A stretch of 27,758 nucleotides of DNA from a virus. A program made the translations under genes and the position numbers. Below the pieces are notes generated by a model. That model was given only the letters and a program-made list of their open reading frames with translations, did not search any database and had not been told where the DNA came from. Of this stretch, positions 1 to 7,279 are shown piece after piece (the stretch's first letter is position 1; every line of letters begins with the position of its first letter). Where the stretch lies: positions 1 through 27,758 of IMG/VR virus record IMGVR_UViG_3300045051_001514. One strand, given 5' to 3'.

Positions 1-327
1 ATGACGACCGAACCCTTAACCGTAAACATCCCAAAAAGACCCGCCGAGCGGCGGGCGTGGATCATCTTTCAGCTGCGGATGCGGAACAGTTCGTTCCGCG
101 TCCTGGCGGACCGCGAAGGCGTGTCGGTGGCTGCGGTCAGCAGTGCTGCTGGCGGCAAGGCATCGTCGCACCTTCAGGCGGTCCTGGCGGCCGAAGTCGG
201 CCTGCCGGTCCAACGTCTGTTCCCCGAGTTGTATGACGACCACGGGAAACGGATGGGCTGGACCCGTGAGAAGCAGCGTATCACGCGCCGCCCGGCGTGC
301 AATGTCGAAGAGGGGAAAGTGGCGTGA
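1..327 (+). CDS. ner: Ner/Nlp-like DNA-binding regulator
   Basis: This 108-residue protein resembles the Ner/Nlp family of small helix-turn-helix proteins. In phage Mu, Ner turns down early transcription and helps lytic development. Residues about 16-80 follow the family pattern: an RRAWIIFQLR helix, then a helix-turn-helix around SFRVLADREGVSVAAVSSA, and a tail ending in LPVQRLFPELYDDHGKR, close to the 'IPPEEIWPSRY' type ending of Ner. A C-terminal extension of about 25 residues is longer than in Mu Ner (about 75 residues). The ATG is the first base of the window, so the promoter and operator are not visible. The gene overlaps the next one by GTGA. The family call is by pattern recognition; its role as an early regulator is inferred from position. 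Confidence 0.75.
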   Translation: MTTEPLTVNIPKRPAERRAWIIFQLRMRNSSFRVLADREGVSVAAVSSAAGGKASSHLQAVLAAEVGLPVQRLFPELYDDHGKRMGWTREKQRITRRPACNVEEGKVA

Positions 328-659
328 ACAGCCCGGCCCACCTCGACTGGAAAGCGTCATATCTGGCGCTTGTCGGCCTGCTGATTCGGCGTCGGAAAGA
401 ACTGGGAATGACCCAGGACTACCTGGTCGCGCAACTGCGCGTCGGTCGTCGCACTTTCCAGTGCTGGGAAGCCGGCCGTGCCATGCCGCCTTCGGCGCGG
501 CTGTTCCAGTGGGCGGCGGAGCTGGGCGTGGGAATTGCGCCAGATGTGGCGCAATCGGGCGCGGTGCCGGCGACGGCGCGGCCCGCAAACTCAGGGCCGG
601 ATGTGGCAGCGCGCAATACGCCGCGTCCGGCCTCTTTTTCCAACCGGAGGCCAGAATGA
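324..659 (+). CDS. Cro/C1-type helix-turn-helix protein
   Basis: A 111-residue protein starting at the GTG at 324, where GTGA overlaps the stop of the preceding gene. An AGGGGAA ribosome binding site lies at 311-317. An in-frame ATG at 297 is possible but has no such site. Residues about 15-65 form an XRE-type HTH: LLIRRRKELGMTQDYLVAQL, then VGRRTFQCWEAGRAMPPSARLF. Here TQDYLVAQL is the first helix, TFQCWEAGR the recognition segment and LFQWAAELGV the closing helix. The last 40 residues are Ala/Pro/Arg-rich and probably disordered. It may be a Cro-like partner of Ner or a minor repressor. A true Mu-type c repressor would be expected on the opposite strand, outside the window. Confidence 0.7.
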   Translation: MNSPAHLDWKASYLALVGLLIRRRKELGMTQDYLVAQLRVGRRTFQCWEAGRAMPPSARLFQWAAELGVGIAPDVAQSGAVPATARPANSGPDVAARNTPRPASFSNRRPE

Positions 660-1168
660 CCAAAGCCCACAAGGGCCGGCGGGCTTCATCCGCACGGGTT
701 GACGACCCCCGCCAAGGGGATTTGCTCTCGCTGCTGGAAGGCGTGATCGCGCTTCCAGCGGCCCCTGAACCTCACCGCGAAGCCGGTGCGCTGGACATGG
801 ACCAGCGCCTGCGCGGCCTGCTGAACGAGGCGATTGCCGCTGGGCCGTTCGCCAATCGCGAGCAGTTGGCCGAGGCGGTCAGCTTCCACGCCGGCCGGCG
901 CATCACCAAGGCGATGATCGACAGTTGGACCGGCGCCAGCCGACCGCATGCCTTCCCCGGCCATCTGATCCCGGCGTTCTGTGCCGCCCTGGGCAATTCG
1001 GTCCTGCTACAGGGACTGGCCCAGGCCACCGGCTGCGGCGTCACCGAGAGTGCCGAGCTGATCCGCTCGCGGCTGGAGCGGCTGACCCTGTTCATCCGTT
1101 TCGCCAAGGCCGAGCAGCGCCGCTTGGTAGCGGCCACCCCGCTGTTCGCGGAGGTGCACCATGGCTGA
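656..1168 (+). CDS. Early regulator, putative HTH protein
   Basis: A 170-residue protein whose ATG at 656 overlaps the previous stop (ATGA). After a basic N-terminus of about 45 residues, the segment REQLAEAVSFHAGRRITKAM, followed by IDSWTGASRPHAFPGHLIPAF, looks like the regulator often found just before the transposase gene of Mu-like prophages. It combines an HTH-like unit with a 'FPG..IPAFC..LGN..LL' helix. The C-terminal 40 residues are helical and basic (RSRLERLTLFIRFAKAEQRR). I do not know an established function. Its place between the Cro-like gene and the transposase suggests control of early transcription or transposition. It overlaps the next short ORF by 8 nt. Confidence 0.65.
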   Translation: MTKAHKGRRASSARVDDPRQGDLLSLLEGVIALPAAPEPHREAGALDMDQRLRGLLNEAIAAGPFANREQLAEAVSFHAGRRITKAMIDSWTGASRPHAFPGHLIPAFCAALGNSVLLQGLAQATGCGVTESAELIRSRLERLTLFIRFAKAEQRRLVAATPLFAEVHHG

Positions 1169-1346
1169 GGTCAATAATCCCCAGATAGCGCTGCCGACAT
1201 GGGCGGAGACGCTCATGCGGCTGTACTGCCGGCCGATGAAGCCGCCCATCACCATTGTTCTTCGCATGTGGCCGGAGGGCGAAAGCAAGCCCAGCTACGA
1301 CCAGGCCCGGCGCTTCTTGCGCCGGATGGGGGTGCGCCATGATTGA
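1161..1346 (+). CDS. Stand-alone copy of a transposase DNA-binding subdomain
   Basis: This 61-residue ORF has residues about 13-57 (AETLMRLYCRPMKP to SYDQARRFLRRM) nearly identical to residues 194-238 of the adjacent transposase. By position this corresponds to the Igamma part of the MuA end-binding region (established for Mu, inferred here). DNA identity is high too: about 108 of 130 aligned bases between 1200-1329 and 1918-2050 by hand, with one in-frame 3-base gap. The reading frame has survived the duplication. The ATG follows a GAGGTG site (1151-1156) and overlaps the preceding gene by 8 nt; its stop overlaps the transposase start by 8 nt. It could be a translated mini-protein that competes with the transposase for DNA, or simply a decaying duplication remnant that stays open by chance. 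Confidence 0.55.
   Translation: MAEVNNPQIALPTWAETLMRLYCRPMKPPITIVLRMWPEGESKPSYDQARRFLRRMGVRHD
1200..1329 (+). repeat. Direct repeat, copy 1 (transposase segment)
   Basis: This segment matches 1918-2050 in direct orientation, with about 83% identity over 130 aligned bases by hand count and a 3-base gap. The longest exact runs are 32 bases (1213-1244 against 1931-1962) and 21 bases (1287-1307 against 2008-2028). It lies in the small ORF just before the transposase. Confidence 0.9.
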
Positions 1347-3432
1347 AGACTGGCGCAGCGCGGCACTGTGGGCGGCCGAGGCCAAGGCGCTCGGCATCGA
1401 CCGCAAGATCATGCCCCACAGCGAGCGCAATGTCCGCGAAAAGGCCGACCGCGAGTCGTGGCCCTTCCGCGAGCGTCAGCAGAGCGGTGGCGGCCGGGAA
1501 TACCCGTTGTCCGCCCTGCCGGCCGCCTTGAAGAAGGCGCTGGCCAACCAGGTGGTCAAGGTGGAGAAGCCGTTGCCGCCGGCGCAGCTGGACCTGGCGC
1601 TGCCCCGCATCGAGGACATGAAGGACTACCAGAAGAAGCCGCTGGAGGCCCGCGCCGTCCTGCTGGCCGAACTGGACCGTATGGTGCTGACCGGCCACAA
1701 GCTGACCCACGCCATGCAAGCGATGGCGGCGGCGGCGGCCAGGGGCGAGCTGGCCCCCGAGCTGCAACGCCTGGTGCCCATCGCCAACGCCCGGTCGGGC
1801 GACGGCCGCGCCCTGTCGGTGCGCTCGCTGAAGCGGTGGCTGTCCGACCGCCGCCGCGCCGGCGGCAAGGTCGAGGCGCTGGCGCCCAAGGCGGTGCCCG
1901 AGGCGCCGGTGCAGAAGTGGGCGGCGACCTTCATGCGGCTGTACTGCCGGCCGATGAAGCCGACCATCACCGAGGTGCTGGAGGATTTGTGGCCGGCGGG
2001 CGAGGCCAAGCCCAGCTACGACCAGGCCAAGCGCTTCCTGCGCCGGGTCGACGCCATCACCAAGTCCAAGGGCCGCCTGGGGCCGAAGGCGTTGCAGACC
2101 ATGAAGGCGTACACCGCCCGCGACGTGTCGGAACTGTGGCCGGGCGCGGTGTTCATCGGCGACGGCCACACCCACAAGTCCCGGGTGGCACACCCCATTC
2201 ACGGCGGCCCGTTCCGCCCCGAGGTGACGGCGATCCTGGACGTGTACACCCGCAAATGGGTGGGGTGGTCGGCGGCGCTGGCGGAAAACACCTGGGCGGT
2301 GGCCGATTCCCTGCGGCACGCGCTCACCACCACCACCTGCTGCGACATCTTCTATTACGACAATGGCTCGGGCGCCAACAACAAGACCTGGGACGACGAT
2401 TGCACCGGCATGGCCGCCCGCCAGGGCTTTACCAAGCTGAACAGCGCCCCGTGGTCGAGCCAGGCGCGCGGCATCATCGAACGCTTCCATTCGTCGGTGC
2501 TGCACCGAGTGGCGCGGCGCAGCATCTCCTATGTCGGCCAGCGCATGGACGACGAGGCCCGGCAACGGGTCTACAAGCTGACCGAGCAGCACATCAAGGA
2601 ATCCGGCCAGTCGCCGCTGCTGCCCAGCTGGGCCGACTTCATCGCCGAGATCGACGCCGAGATGGAGCGGTACAACACCCGTCCCCATGACGGCTTGCCG
2701 AAGATCATCGACCCGGCCACCGGCAAGCGGCGGCACATGACGCCGAACGAGGCGTGGGACAAGGCTGTCGCCGATGGCTGGACGCCCGATCCGCTGTCAG
2801 CCGAGGACGCGCGGACCCTGTTCCGCCCTGCGGTGCGCCGCAAGGTCAGCCGCGAACTGGTGTCGTGGGCGGGCAACGACTATCACGCACCCGAGTTGGA
2901 GACCCTGCACGGCGAATGGGTGATGGTCGCCTACGACATCCACGACGCCACCAGCGTCAGCGTGTCGCTGCTGGATGGCCGCCATGTGTGCGAGGCCAAG
3001 TGGGACGGCCACAAGACCAGCTATGTGCCGGTCACCTTCGCCCAGTCCGCCCACGAGAAGCGGGTGGCCAACCGCCTGAAGCTCAACGACAGGCGGCGCG
3101 ACAAGATCATGCTGGAGGCCGGGCCGACCCGCACCATCGAGCATCAGCCTGCGGAAACCTTCACCCCTGAAATCCTTCAGGCGGCCGAGGCGGAGTATGT
3201 GCGGCTGGAAACGAAGGCGGCGGCGACGGATCAAGTTCCCATCCGCATGGCGGGTGGCCGTCCGACCTTCGCCGACGACGTCTCGTGGGCCAGATGGGTC
3301 CTGGAAAACCCACAAGACGCCCTCGACGAGGATCGCAGCGAACTGCGGCGAAAACTGCGCAACCGCAGCTTCCGGATGCTGCTGGAGGTGCAAGGACTGG
3401 ACGTTGGCGCGCTCTCAGCCCTTGCCGCTTAA
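1339..3432 (+). CDS. A: Mu-type DDE transposase (MuA-like)
   Basis: This 697-residue protein carries out DNA cutting and strand transfer for integration and replicative transposition. MuA is 663 residues. Residues about 1-75 resemble the Mu-type N-terminal DNA-binding domain (REKADRESWPFRERQQSGGG, then EYPLSALPAALKKAL). Residues 194-238 match the Igamma-like end-binding segment. The catalytic core carries the triad D275 (in GDGHTH), D341 (in YYDNGSG) and E381 (in GIIERFH), spaced much as MuA D269, D336 and E392. A Mu C-terminal beta-barrel follows from about 495 to 560. The last 120 residues should contact the MuB-like ATPase. The start is the ATG at 1339 overlapping the previous stop; the in-frame extension upstream to 1255 lies inside the preceding ORF. 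A copy of the 16-bp palindrome lies inside codons 610-615. Confidence 0.96.
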   Translation: MIEDWRSAALWAAEAKALGIDRKIMPHSERNVREKADRESWPFRERQQSGGGREYPLSALPAALKKALANQVVKVEKPLPPAQLDLALPRIEDMKDYQKKPLEARAVLLAELDRMVLTGHKLTHAMQAMAAAAARGELAPELQRLVPIANARSGDGRALSVRSLKRWLSDRRRAGGKVEALAPKAVPEAPVQKWAATFMRLYCRPMKPTITEVLEDLWPAGEAKPSYDQAKRFLRRVDAITKSKGRLGPKALQTMKAYTARDVSELWPGAVFIGDGHTHKSRVAHPIHGGPFRPEVTAILDVYTRKWVGWSAALAENTWAVADSLRHALTTTTCCDIFYYDNGSGANNKTWDDDCTGMAARQGFTKLNSAPWSSQARGIIERFHSSVLHRVARRSISYVGQRMDDEARQRVYKLTEQHIKESGQSPLLPSWADFIAEIDAEMERYNTRPHDGLPKIIDPATGKRRHMTPNEAWDKAVADGWTPDPLSAEDARTLFRPAVRRKVSRELVSWAGNDYHAPELETLHGEWVMVAYDIHDATSVSVSLLDGRHVCEAKWDGHKTSYVPVTFAQSAHEKRVANRLKLNDRRRDKIMLEAGPTRTIEHQPAETFTPEILQAAEAEYVRLETKAAATDQVPIRMAGGRPTFADDVSWARWVLENPQDALDEDRSELRRKLRNRSFRMLLEVQGLDVGALSALAA
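1918..2050 (+). repeat. Direct repeat, copy 2 (inside transposase gene)
   Basis: The parental segment within the transposase gene, encoding residues 194-238, to which 1200-1329 is homologous. It is assigned as the parent because it sits in the expected domain order of a full MuA-like protein. Confidence 0.9.
3166..3181. repeat. 16-bp palindrome CCTGAAATCCTTCAGG, copy 1
   Basis: A perfect 6-bp inverted repeat around ATCC, inside the 3' part of the transposase gene (codons for PEILQ). The same 16 bases recur at 11250-11265 and 18910-18925. No T-run follows, so it is not a terminator. It may be a regulatory site about 290 nt upstream of the MuB-like gene. Confidence 0.85.
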
Positions 3433-3453
3433 CAACACTCTGACCGTGGGAAA

Positions 3454-4221
3454 ATGACCATGAAGCCCAGCTTCGTCAAGACCGAGAACTACACCCGCTT
3501 CCTGGCCAGCCTGCTGGCGCTGAACGAGCGCGGCGCCGAGGAAGCCTGCTTCATGGTGGTGGACGGCGAGCCCGGCATGGGCAAGACCACCATCATCTAT
3601 CGTTGGGTCACCCAGGAAGGCGCCGTCTATCTGCGGGCCAAGAAGGAATGGACGCCCGGCTGGATGCTGCGCGAGCTGCTGGGGCTGCTGAAGGTCACGC
3701 CCGAATACAGTTTCGAGCGCATGTACAAGCAGGCCCTGGCGGCGTTGGCCGAGCAGGCCAAGATCGCCGAGCGCGAGGGCACCACCTTCGCGGTGGTGGT
3801 GGACGAAGCCGACCACATCAGCCGGCGCGGGGAAATCCTGGAGACCCTGCGCGACCTGTCGGACATGCTGGAAATCCCCTTCATCCTGGTGGGCATGGGA
3901 CGCATCCGGGCCAACCTGACCCGGTTCAAGCAGATTTCCAGCCGCGTTGGCCAGTCGGTGGAATTCCAGCCGTGCTCGCTGGCCGACGTGGAGGGCTTGG
4001 TCAAGGGGCTGTCCGAGGTGCCGGTGGCCGCCAATCTGGTGGCGTACCTGCACAAGGTGTCCGAGGGCTACACCCGCGAGATCAAGGAGGGCATCGCCGC
4101 CATCGAGCGGTTCGGCAAGCGCAGCCCGGGCCAGACCATCGACTGTGCCATGATGAACGGCCAGCCGCTGCTGACCGACCGGCGCACCGGAAAGGCCATC
4201 ATCGTGCGGGCGGAGCGTTAA
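3454..4221 (+). CDS. B: MuB-like AAA ATPase, transposition target protein
   Basis: A 255-residue AAA ATPase. In Mu, B binds DNA with ATP, chooses the target and activates the transposase. Walker A is GEPGMGKTT (residues 38-46, K44) and Walker B is VVVDEAD (114-120, D117/E118). A sensor-type strand ILVGMGRIRANL lies near 148-158, with a likely arginine finger in FKQISSRVG. The protein starts almost directly at the ATPase domain, so the N-terminal HTH domain of Mu B (312 residues) appears to be missing. It lies 21 nt after the transposase stop, the usual A-B order. ATG codons at 3454 and 3460 are both possible; the ribosome binding site is weak (GTGGGA). Confidence 0.93.
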   Translation: MTMKPSFVKTENYTRFLASLLALNERGAEEACFMVVDGEPGMGKTTIIYRWVTQEGAVYLRAKKEWTPGWMLRELLGLLKVTPEYSFERMYKQALAALAEQAKIAEREGTTFAVVVDEADHISRRGEILETLRDLSDMLEIPFILVGMGRIRANLTRFKQISSRVGQSVEFQPCSLADVEGLVKGLSEVPVAANLVAYLHKVSEGYTREIKEGIAAIERFGKRSPGQTIDCAMMNGQPLLTDRRTGKAIIVRAER

Positions 4222-4222
4222 G

Positions 4223-4837
4223 ATGGCCGCCGAGAACGGCCCCCAGGCGGCCATCCTCGACACCTTGTCGGTGGGGGCGTGCCTGACCCTGGACGCGCTG
4301 GACGAGGCGATTCCCGCCATCGCGCGGCGCCAGTTGGTCAATGGCGCCTGCCGGTTGGTCGAACGCGGCCTGGTCGAGCGGGTCGAGCGCGGTTGCTTCC
4401 AACTGACCGCCGAGGGCGCCGCCTTCAAGGCCGCCGGTGGGGTTATCAAACCCGGTCCGCGCGGCCCCATGCAGCGCACCAACCCGGTGCGTGGCGGCCT
4501 GAACACCCGGCTGTGGCGGGCCATGCGGCTGAAGGGGAAGTTCACCATCCCGGCGCTGCTGGAACTGGCCGCGCGCGACGAAAAGAACCCGAGATCGGCG
4601 GCGGGCCGCTATGTGCGCCTGCTGGAGCGGGCCGGATACCTGCGTCGGCTGCCCCGGCGCGAGTCGGGGACCAGCCTGACCAGCAACGGCTTCATCCGTT
4701 GGGCGCTGATCCGCGATACCGGCATCAATCCGCCCATGCCGCGCCGTGGCGGCCAGGAGATTTACGACCCGAACACCGGTGAGGTGGCGAATTGCGGGCC
4801 TGCGCCCGCAGGCGAGGCGCTGCCATGCATTGGCTGA
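4223..4837 (+). CDS. Early protein with winged-helix-like halves
   Basis: A 204-residue protein, 1 nt after the B gene. The N-terminal half (residues 8-70) reads like a winged helix: ILDTLSVGACLTLDALDEAI, then RRQLVNGACRLVERGLVERV, and a short wing ending in AEGAAFKAAGG. The second half repeats a similar plan (RLWRAMRLKGKFTIPALLEL, then AAGRYVRLLERAGYLRRLPR, then a TSLTSNGFIRWAL wing), so it may hold two DNA-binding units. This kind of protein is common after B in Mu-like prophages of Proteobacteria, but I know of no assigned function. A role in DNA binding or early regulation is inferred. Confidence 0.7.
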   Translation: MAAENGPQAAILDTLSVGACLTLDALDEAIPAIARRQLVNGACRLVERGLVERVERGCFQLTAEGAAFKAAGGVIKPGPRGPMQRTNPVRGGLNTRLWRAMRLKGKFTIPALLELAARDEKNPRSAAGRYVRLLERAGYLRRLPRRESGTSLTSNGFIRWALIRDTGINPPMPRRGGQEIYDPNTGEVANCGPAPAGEALPCIG

Positions 4838-5157
4838 CCCTCTTGGCCGAGGACGTGGCGCGCACCGGCAGCAAGGCCAAAACCGCCGCCCGCATCGGAA
4901 TCTCGCGCTCGGCGGTCTCGCTGGCGCTGGCCGGTCGCTATCCCGCCGCGACGGACAAGCTGGAGGCCAAGGTGCTGGAGGCGCTGGCCGGGATGGTGCC
5001 CTGCCCATACGACAGCCAGGACATCCCGCGCCGGTCGTGCCGCGACCGCGCCTTACGGCCGATGCCGATGTCCAGCGCGCGCGAGCTGCGTTCCTGGACC
5101 GCCTGCCAATCCTGCCCGCACCAGCCCAAGGAGGCCGCCCATGGCCCTGCCGTCTGA
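4825..5157 (+). CDS. HTH protein with C-terminal Cys cluster
   Basis: A 110-residue protein starting at the ATG at 4825, 13 nt inside the previous gene, with a GGCGAGG-like site just upstream. Residues 3-55 are a helix-turn-helix: LTLLAEDVARTGSKAKTAARIGISRSAVSLALAGRYP, split here as LTLLAEDVARTGSKAKTAAR and IGISRSAVSLALAGRYP. The C-terminal half holds cysteines in PCPYDS, RRSCRD and TACQSCPHQP, which could bind zinc. Small HTH proteins with Cys clusters of this kind are frequent in Mu-like early regions. The specific role is unknown. It overlaps the next gene by 17 nt. Confidence 0.7.
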   Translation: MHWLTLLAEDVARTGSKAKTAARIGISRSAVSLALAGRYPAATDKLEAKVLEALAGMVPCPYDSQDIPRRSCRDRALRPMPMSSARELRSWTACQSCPHQPKEAAHGPAV

Positions 5158-5416
5158 CCACCTGACCACCGAATTGGAGCGGCTGCACCACGGCTTCTAT
5201 GCCATGGCGCGTACGTTCCGTGAGTTTTCCGCCACCGGCGGCAAGTATCTGGGGGCCGCCGAATGTGCCGACATGGCCGCCTATTTCGAGGGCAAGGCGG
5301 TCTATCTGGCCGAGGTGCTGGCCCATCACGCCAAGGGGCTGATCGCATTGGCACCGCCGCCGGTCGTCGCCAGCCGGCCGCGCCTGGTGGTGCGGGACGG
5401 CGAGGTGCTGTCATGA
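5141..5416 (+). CDS. Hypothetical early protein
   Basis: A 91-residue protein with a good site for its ATG (AAGGAGG at 5128-5134, just upstream). It is mostly helical: LTTELERLHHGFYAMARTFR, then GAAECADMAAYFEGKAVYLAEVL, read here as two segments. The last 25 residues are Pro/Arg-rich. I do not recognise the family. Its tight packing (overlap with both neighbours) argues that it is a real gene of the early operon. Confidence 0.6.
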   Translation: MALPSDHLTTELERLHHGFYAMARTFREFSATGGKYLGAAECADMAAYFEGKAVYLAEVLAHHAKGLIALAPPPVVASRPRLVVRDGEVLS

Positions 5417-5736
5417 CCGCCGCCCTCACCATCGGCGCCCGGGTGTGCATCCCCGCCCACAGCGTCACCGGCCGGATCGTCACCTATTCCGGCGAGGCGC
5501 CGCACCGTCAGGTCAGCATCGAACTGGCCGACGGCAGCATCATGACGGTGCGCGAGGCCGACGTGGCTGACGACGATACGCCCCCGCCACCGGTGCCCGA
5601 GCCGGGCCATGTTCTCGACCTGGTGGTGTTCGCCCGCGACCTGGCGCGGCGGACCCAGCACGCCACCACCGAGGAATGCCAGGCGCTCAACGCCCTGGCG
5701 CGCGGCTACCTGTTCGCCACGGGGCGCAGTCCTTGA
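5413..5736 (+). CDS. Hypothetical early protein, small beta-barrel-like
   Basis: A 107-residue protein starting at the ATG at 5413 (ATGA overlap with the previous stop). The first 55 residues alternate in a way typical of a small beta-barrel (ALTIGARVCIPAHSVTGRIV, then QVSIELADGSIMTVREADV), similar in feel to SH3- or KOW-like folds. A Pro-rich linker (DDDTPPPPVPEPG) follows, then a helical tail (VFARDLARRTQHATTEECQA). I cannot assign a function. Confidence 0.6.
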   Translation: MTAALTIGARVCIPAHSVTGRIVTYSGEAPHRQVSIELADGSIMTVREADVADDDTPPPPVPEPGHVLDLVVFARDLARRTQHATTEECQALNALARGYLFATGRSP

Positions 5737-5999
5737 CGCGGCGCGGCGCCACCCCGGCGAAACGGGGCAGCCTGGCCGAGGCCATCCGCCACCAGCTGGT
5801 GGCGCTGTCCACCAGTCTCGGCCGCCTGGTCGACGAGTTCGGCACCAAGGCCGACGCCGTCAAGTACGGCACCTTCCAGCGCGGCATGGAGCAGATCGCC
5901 GAGCAGCTGGCCAGGGCCGAGGCCAAACCCATCCGCAACCCCGAGCGCCTGCATCTCGGCGGCGCCATTTCCGACCCCCGCAAGAGGACGTTTCAATGA
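5733..5999 (+). CDS. Hypothetical early protein
   Basis: An 88-residue protein that probably starts at the TTG at 5733, overlapping the previous stop (TTGA); an in-frame ATG at 5676 would lie deep inside the preceding gene. It is rich in helices (GSLAEAIRHQLVALSTSLGR, then TFQRGMEQIAEQLARAEAKP) and basic near both ends. The amphipathic segments could form a coiled coil. The stop overlaps the start of the DUF3164 gene. No family was recognised. Confidence 0.5.
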   Translation: MTRRGATPAKRGSLAEAIRHQLVALSTSLGRLVDEFGTKADAVKYGTFQRGMEQIAEQLARAEAKPIRNPERLHLGGAISDPRKRTFQ

Positions 6000-6961
6000 C
6001 CACCAAGACCCATCCTGCCGCCGTCACCGTCAACGGCGTCCAGTACCTGCACGACGCCCAGGGCAATCTGGCGCCGCTGGCCAACATCAAGGCCGTGCAC
6101 CTGCTGGAGGACGAACTGGTGCGCAAGATCGTCGGCTACGGCGAAAGCCTGTCGGCGGAGCTGGCGCGTTATTCCATGCACACCGATGCCGATATCGCGG
6201 CTTTCGACGCCCTGCTGGCGCAGGAATACAAGGTCGAGCCGCGCGAGACCAAGGGCAACCGCACATTCACCAGCTATGACGGCCTGCTCAAGGTGCAGGT
6301 GGCAGTGGCGCAGCGCATCCGCATGGGATCGTCGCTGGAAGAGGCCAAGGCGGTGCTCGACGCCATGATCCGCGAGCGCGGCGAAGGCGTCGACCCGTTC
6401 CTGATCACCCTGATTCAGCGCGCTTTCAAGGTCGACCAGGAAGGCAAGGTCGACGTCCGCTCCATCCTCGCCCTGCGCCGCCTCGACGTGGACGACCCGC
6501 GCTGGCCCGACTTCTGCCGCGCCATCGACGATGCGGTCCAGCCCGACGGCAGCAAGCGTTATGTCCGCCTGTCCCGCCGCGCCACCATCCAGGCGCCGTG
6601 GCAGATGGTCCCGCTCGACCTGGCCGCCGTCCAGCCGACGCCGGCGGCGCTGGAGCATCCCAGCCTGCGGCGCCAGGTGGAGCAGCTGCAGGCGGAACTT
6701 GAGCTGGCCAAGGCTCCCCAGGCGATAACTGTGGATACCGCCCCCAGCATAGACTTCCTCGCCCGCATGGACCTCGGCGGGCTTCCCGCTGACGTGCTGC
6801 TGCGCCACGCCAAGGTTTTGACCGATACGGCGATGCGCGTCGCCCTTGCGGCCTCGGGTCAGACCACTGATGCCGACGAGCGCAAATTCGTCGCCGAGGT
6901 GGCCGACGCCCTGGCGGTGGCCGGAGGCGACTTCGACACCGCGCTCAACCGGGCGCAGTGA
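5996..6961 (+). CDS. DUF3164 family protein
   Basis: A 321-residue protein starting at the ATG at 5996 (ATGA overlap). The central part (residues about 40-210) matches DUF3164, a family nearly always found in the early region of Mu-like phages: KAVHLLEDELVRKIV, the segment TKGNRTFTSYDGLLKVQVAV, then FLITLIQRAFKVDQEGKVD and ILALRRLDVDDPRW. The function is unknown. After it come a likely coiled coil (LRRQVEQLQAELELAKAP) and a helical tail to residue 321. Typical members are, to my knowledge, about 200-220 residues, so the last 100 residues look like an added domain. Association with transposition or replication is inferred only from the company it keeps. Confidence 0.82.
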   Translation: MTTKTHPAAVTVNGVQYLHDAQGNLAPLANIKAVHLLEDELVRKIVGYGESLSAELARYSMHTDADIAAFDALLAQEYKVEPRETKGNRTFTSYDGLLKVQVAVAQRIRMGSSLEEAKAVLDAMIRERGEGVDPFLITLIQRAFKVDQEGKVDVRSILALRRLDVDDPRWPDFCRAIDDAVQPDGSKRYVRLSRRATIQAPWQMVPLDLAAVQPTPAALEHPSLRRQVEQLQAELELAKAPQAITVDTAPSIDFLARMDLGGLPADVLLRHAKVLTDTAMRVALAASGQTTDADERKFVAEVADALAVAGGDFDTALNRAQ

Positions 6962-7269
6962 GCATCGCTATGCGCCGCGTCGGCCGCACCTTCCGCATCC
7001 GCGTCACCCGAGGCGAGCCCGACGCCGCCGGCATCTGCCGGGCGCGGGTCTATCACGGCCGCCGCAAGGTCGAGGAGTTCGAGACCACCCCGGCCGAGTT
7101 CACCCAGCTGGTTTTCGAAATCCGGGGGCGCCCCGTGCCGCCGAAGGTCGCGGCGGCCGCCGAGGCCGCCCGACAGGCCCGTGAGGATCTGGGCCGCACT
7201 ACCCACTGGCGGCTGATCGCCGCGCTTCGTCTGACCACGCCGCTGGGACACCCCCAGCCGGCCTTCTAG
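6958..7269 (+). CDS. Hypothetical basic protein
   Basis: A 103-residue basic protein. The GTG at 6958 overlaps the previous stop (GTGA); the ATG at 6970 is an alternative. The first half looks like beta strands (RVGRTFRIRVTRGEPDA, then ICRARVYHGRRKVEEFETTP). The second half is a helix rich in Ala, Glu and Arg. No family was recognised. It sits between the DUF3164 gene and the XRE regulator. Confidence 0.55.
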   Translation: MSIAMRRVGRTFRIRVTRGEPDAAGICRARVYHGRRKVEEFETTPAEFTQLVFEIRGRPVPPKVAAAAEAARQAREDLGRTTHWRLIAALRLTTPLGHPQPAF

Positions 7270-7279
7270 GAGTACCGCC

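Noticed and set aside
324-659. The Cro-like protein as the main lysogenic repressor
   Set aside because: It is in the early operon on the same strand as the transposase, while a Mu-type repressor is normally divergent and longer.
1249-2736. Long open frame on the - strand (495 codons) opposite the transposase
   Set aside because: It is fully covered by the well-supported transposase gene; its low-complexity Gly/Arg/His-rich product is typical of antisense frames in GC-rich DNA.
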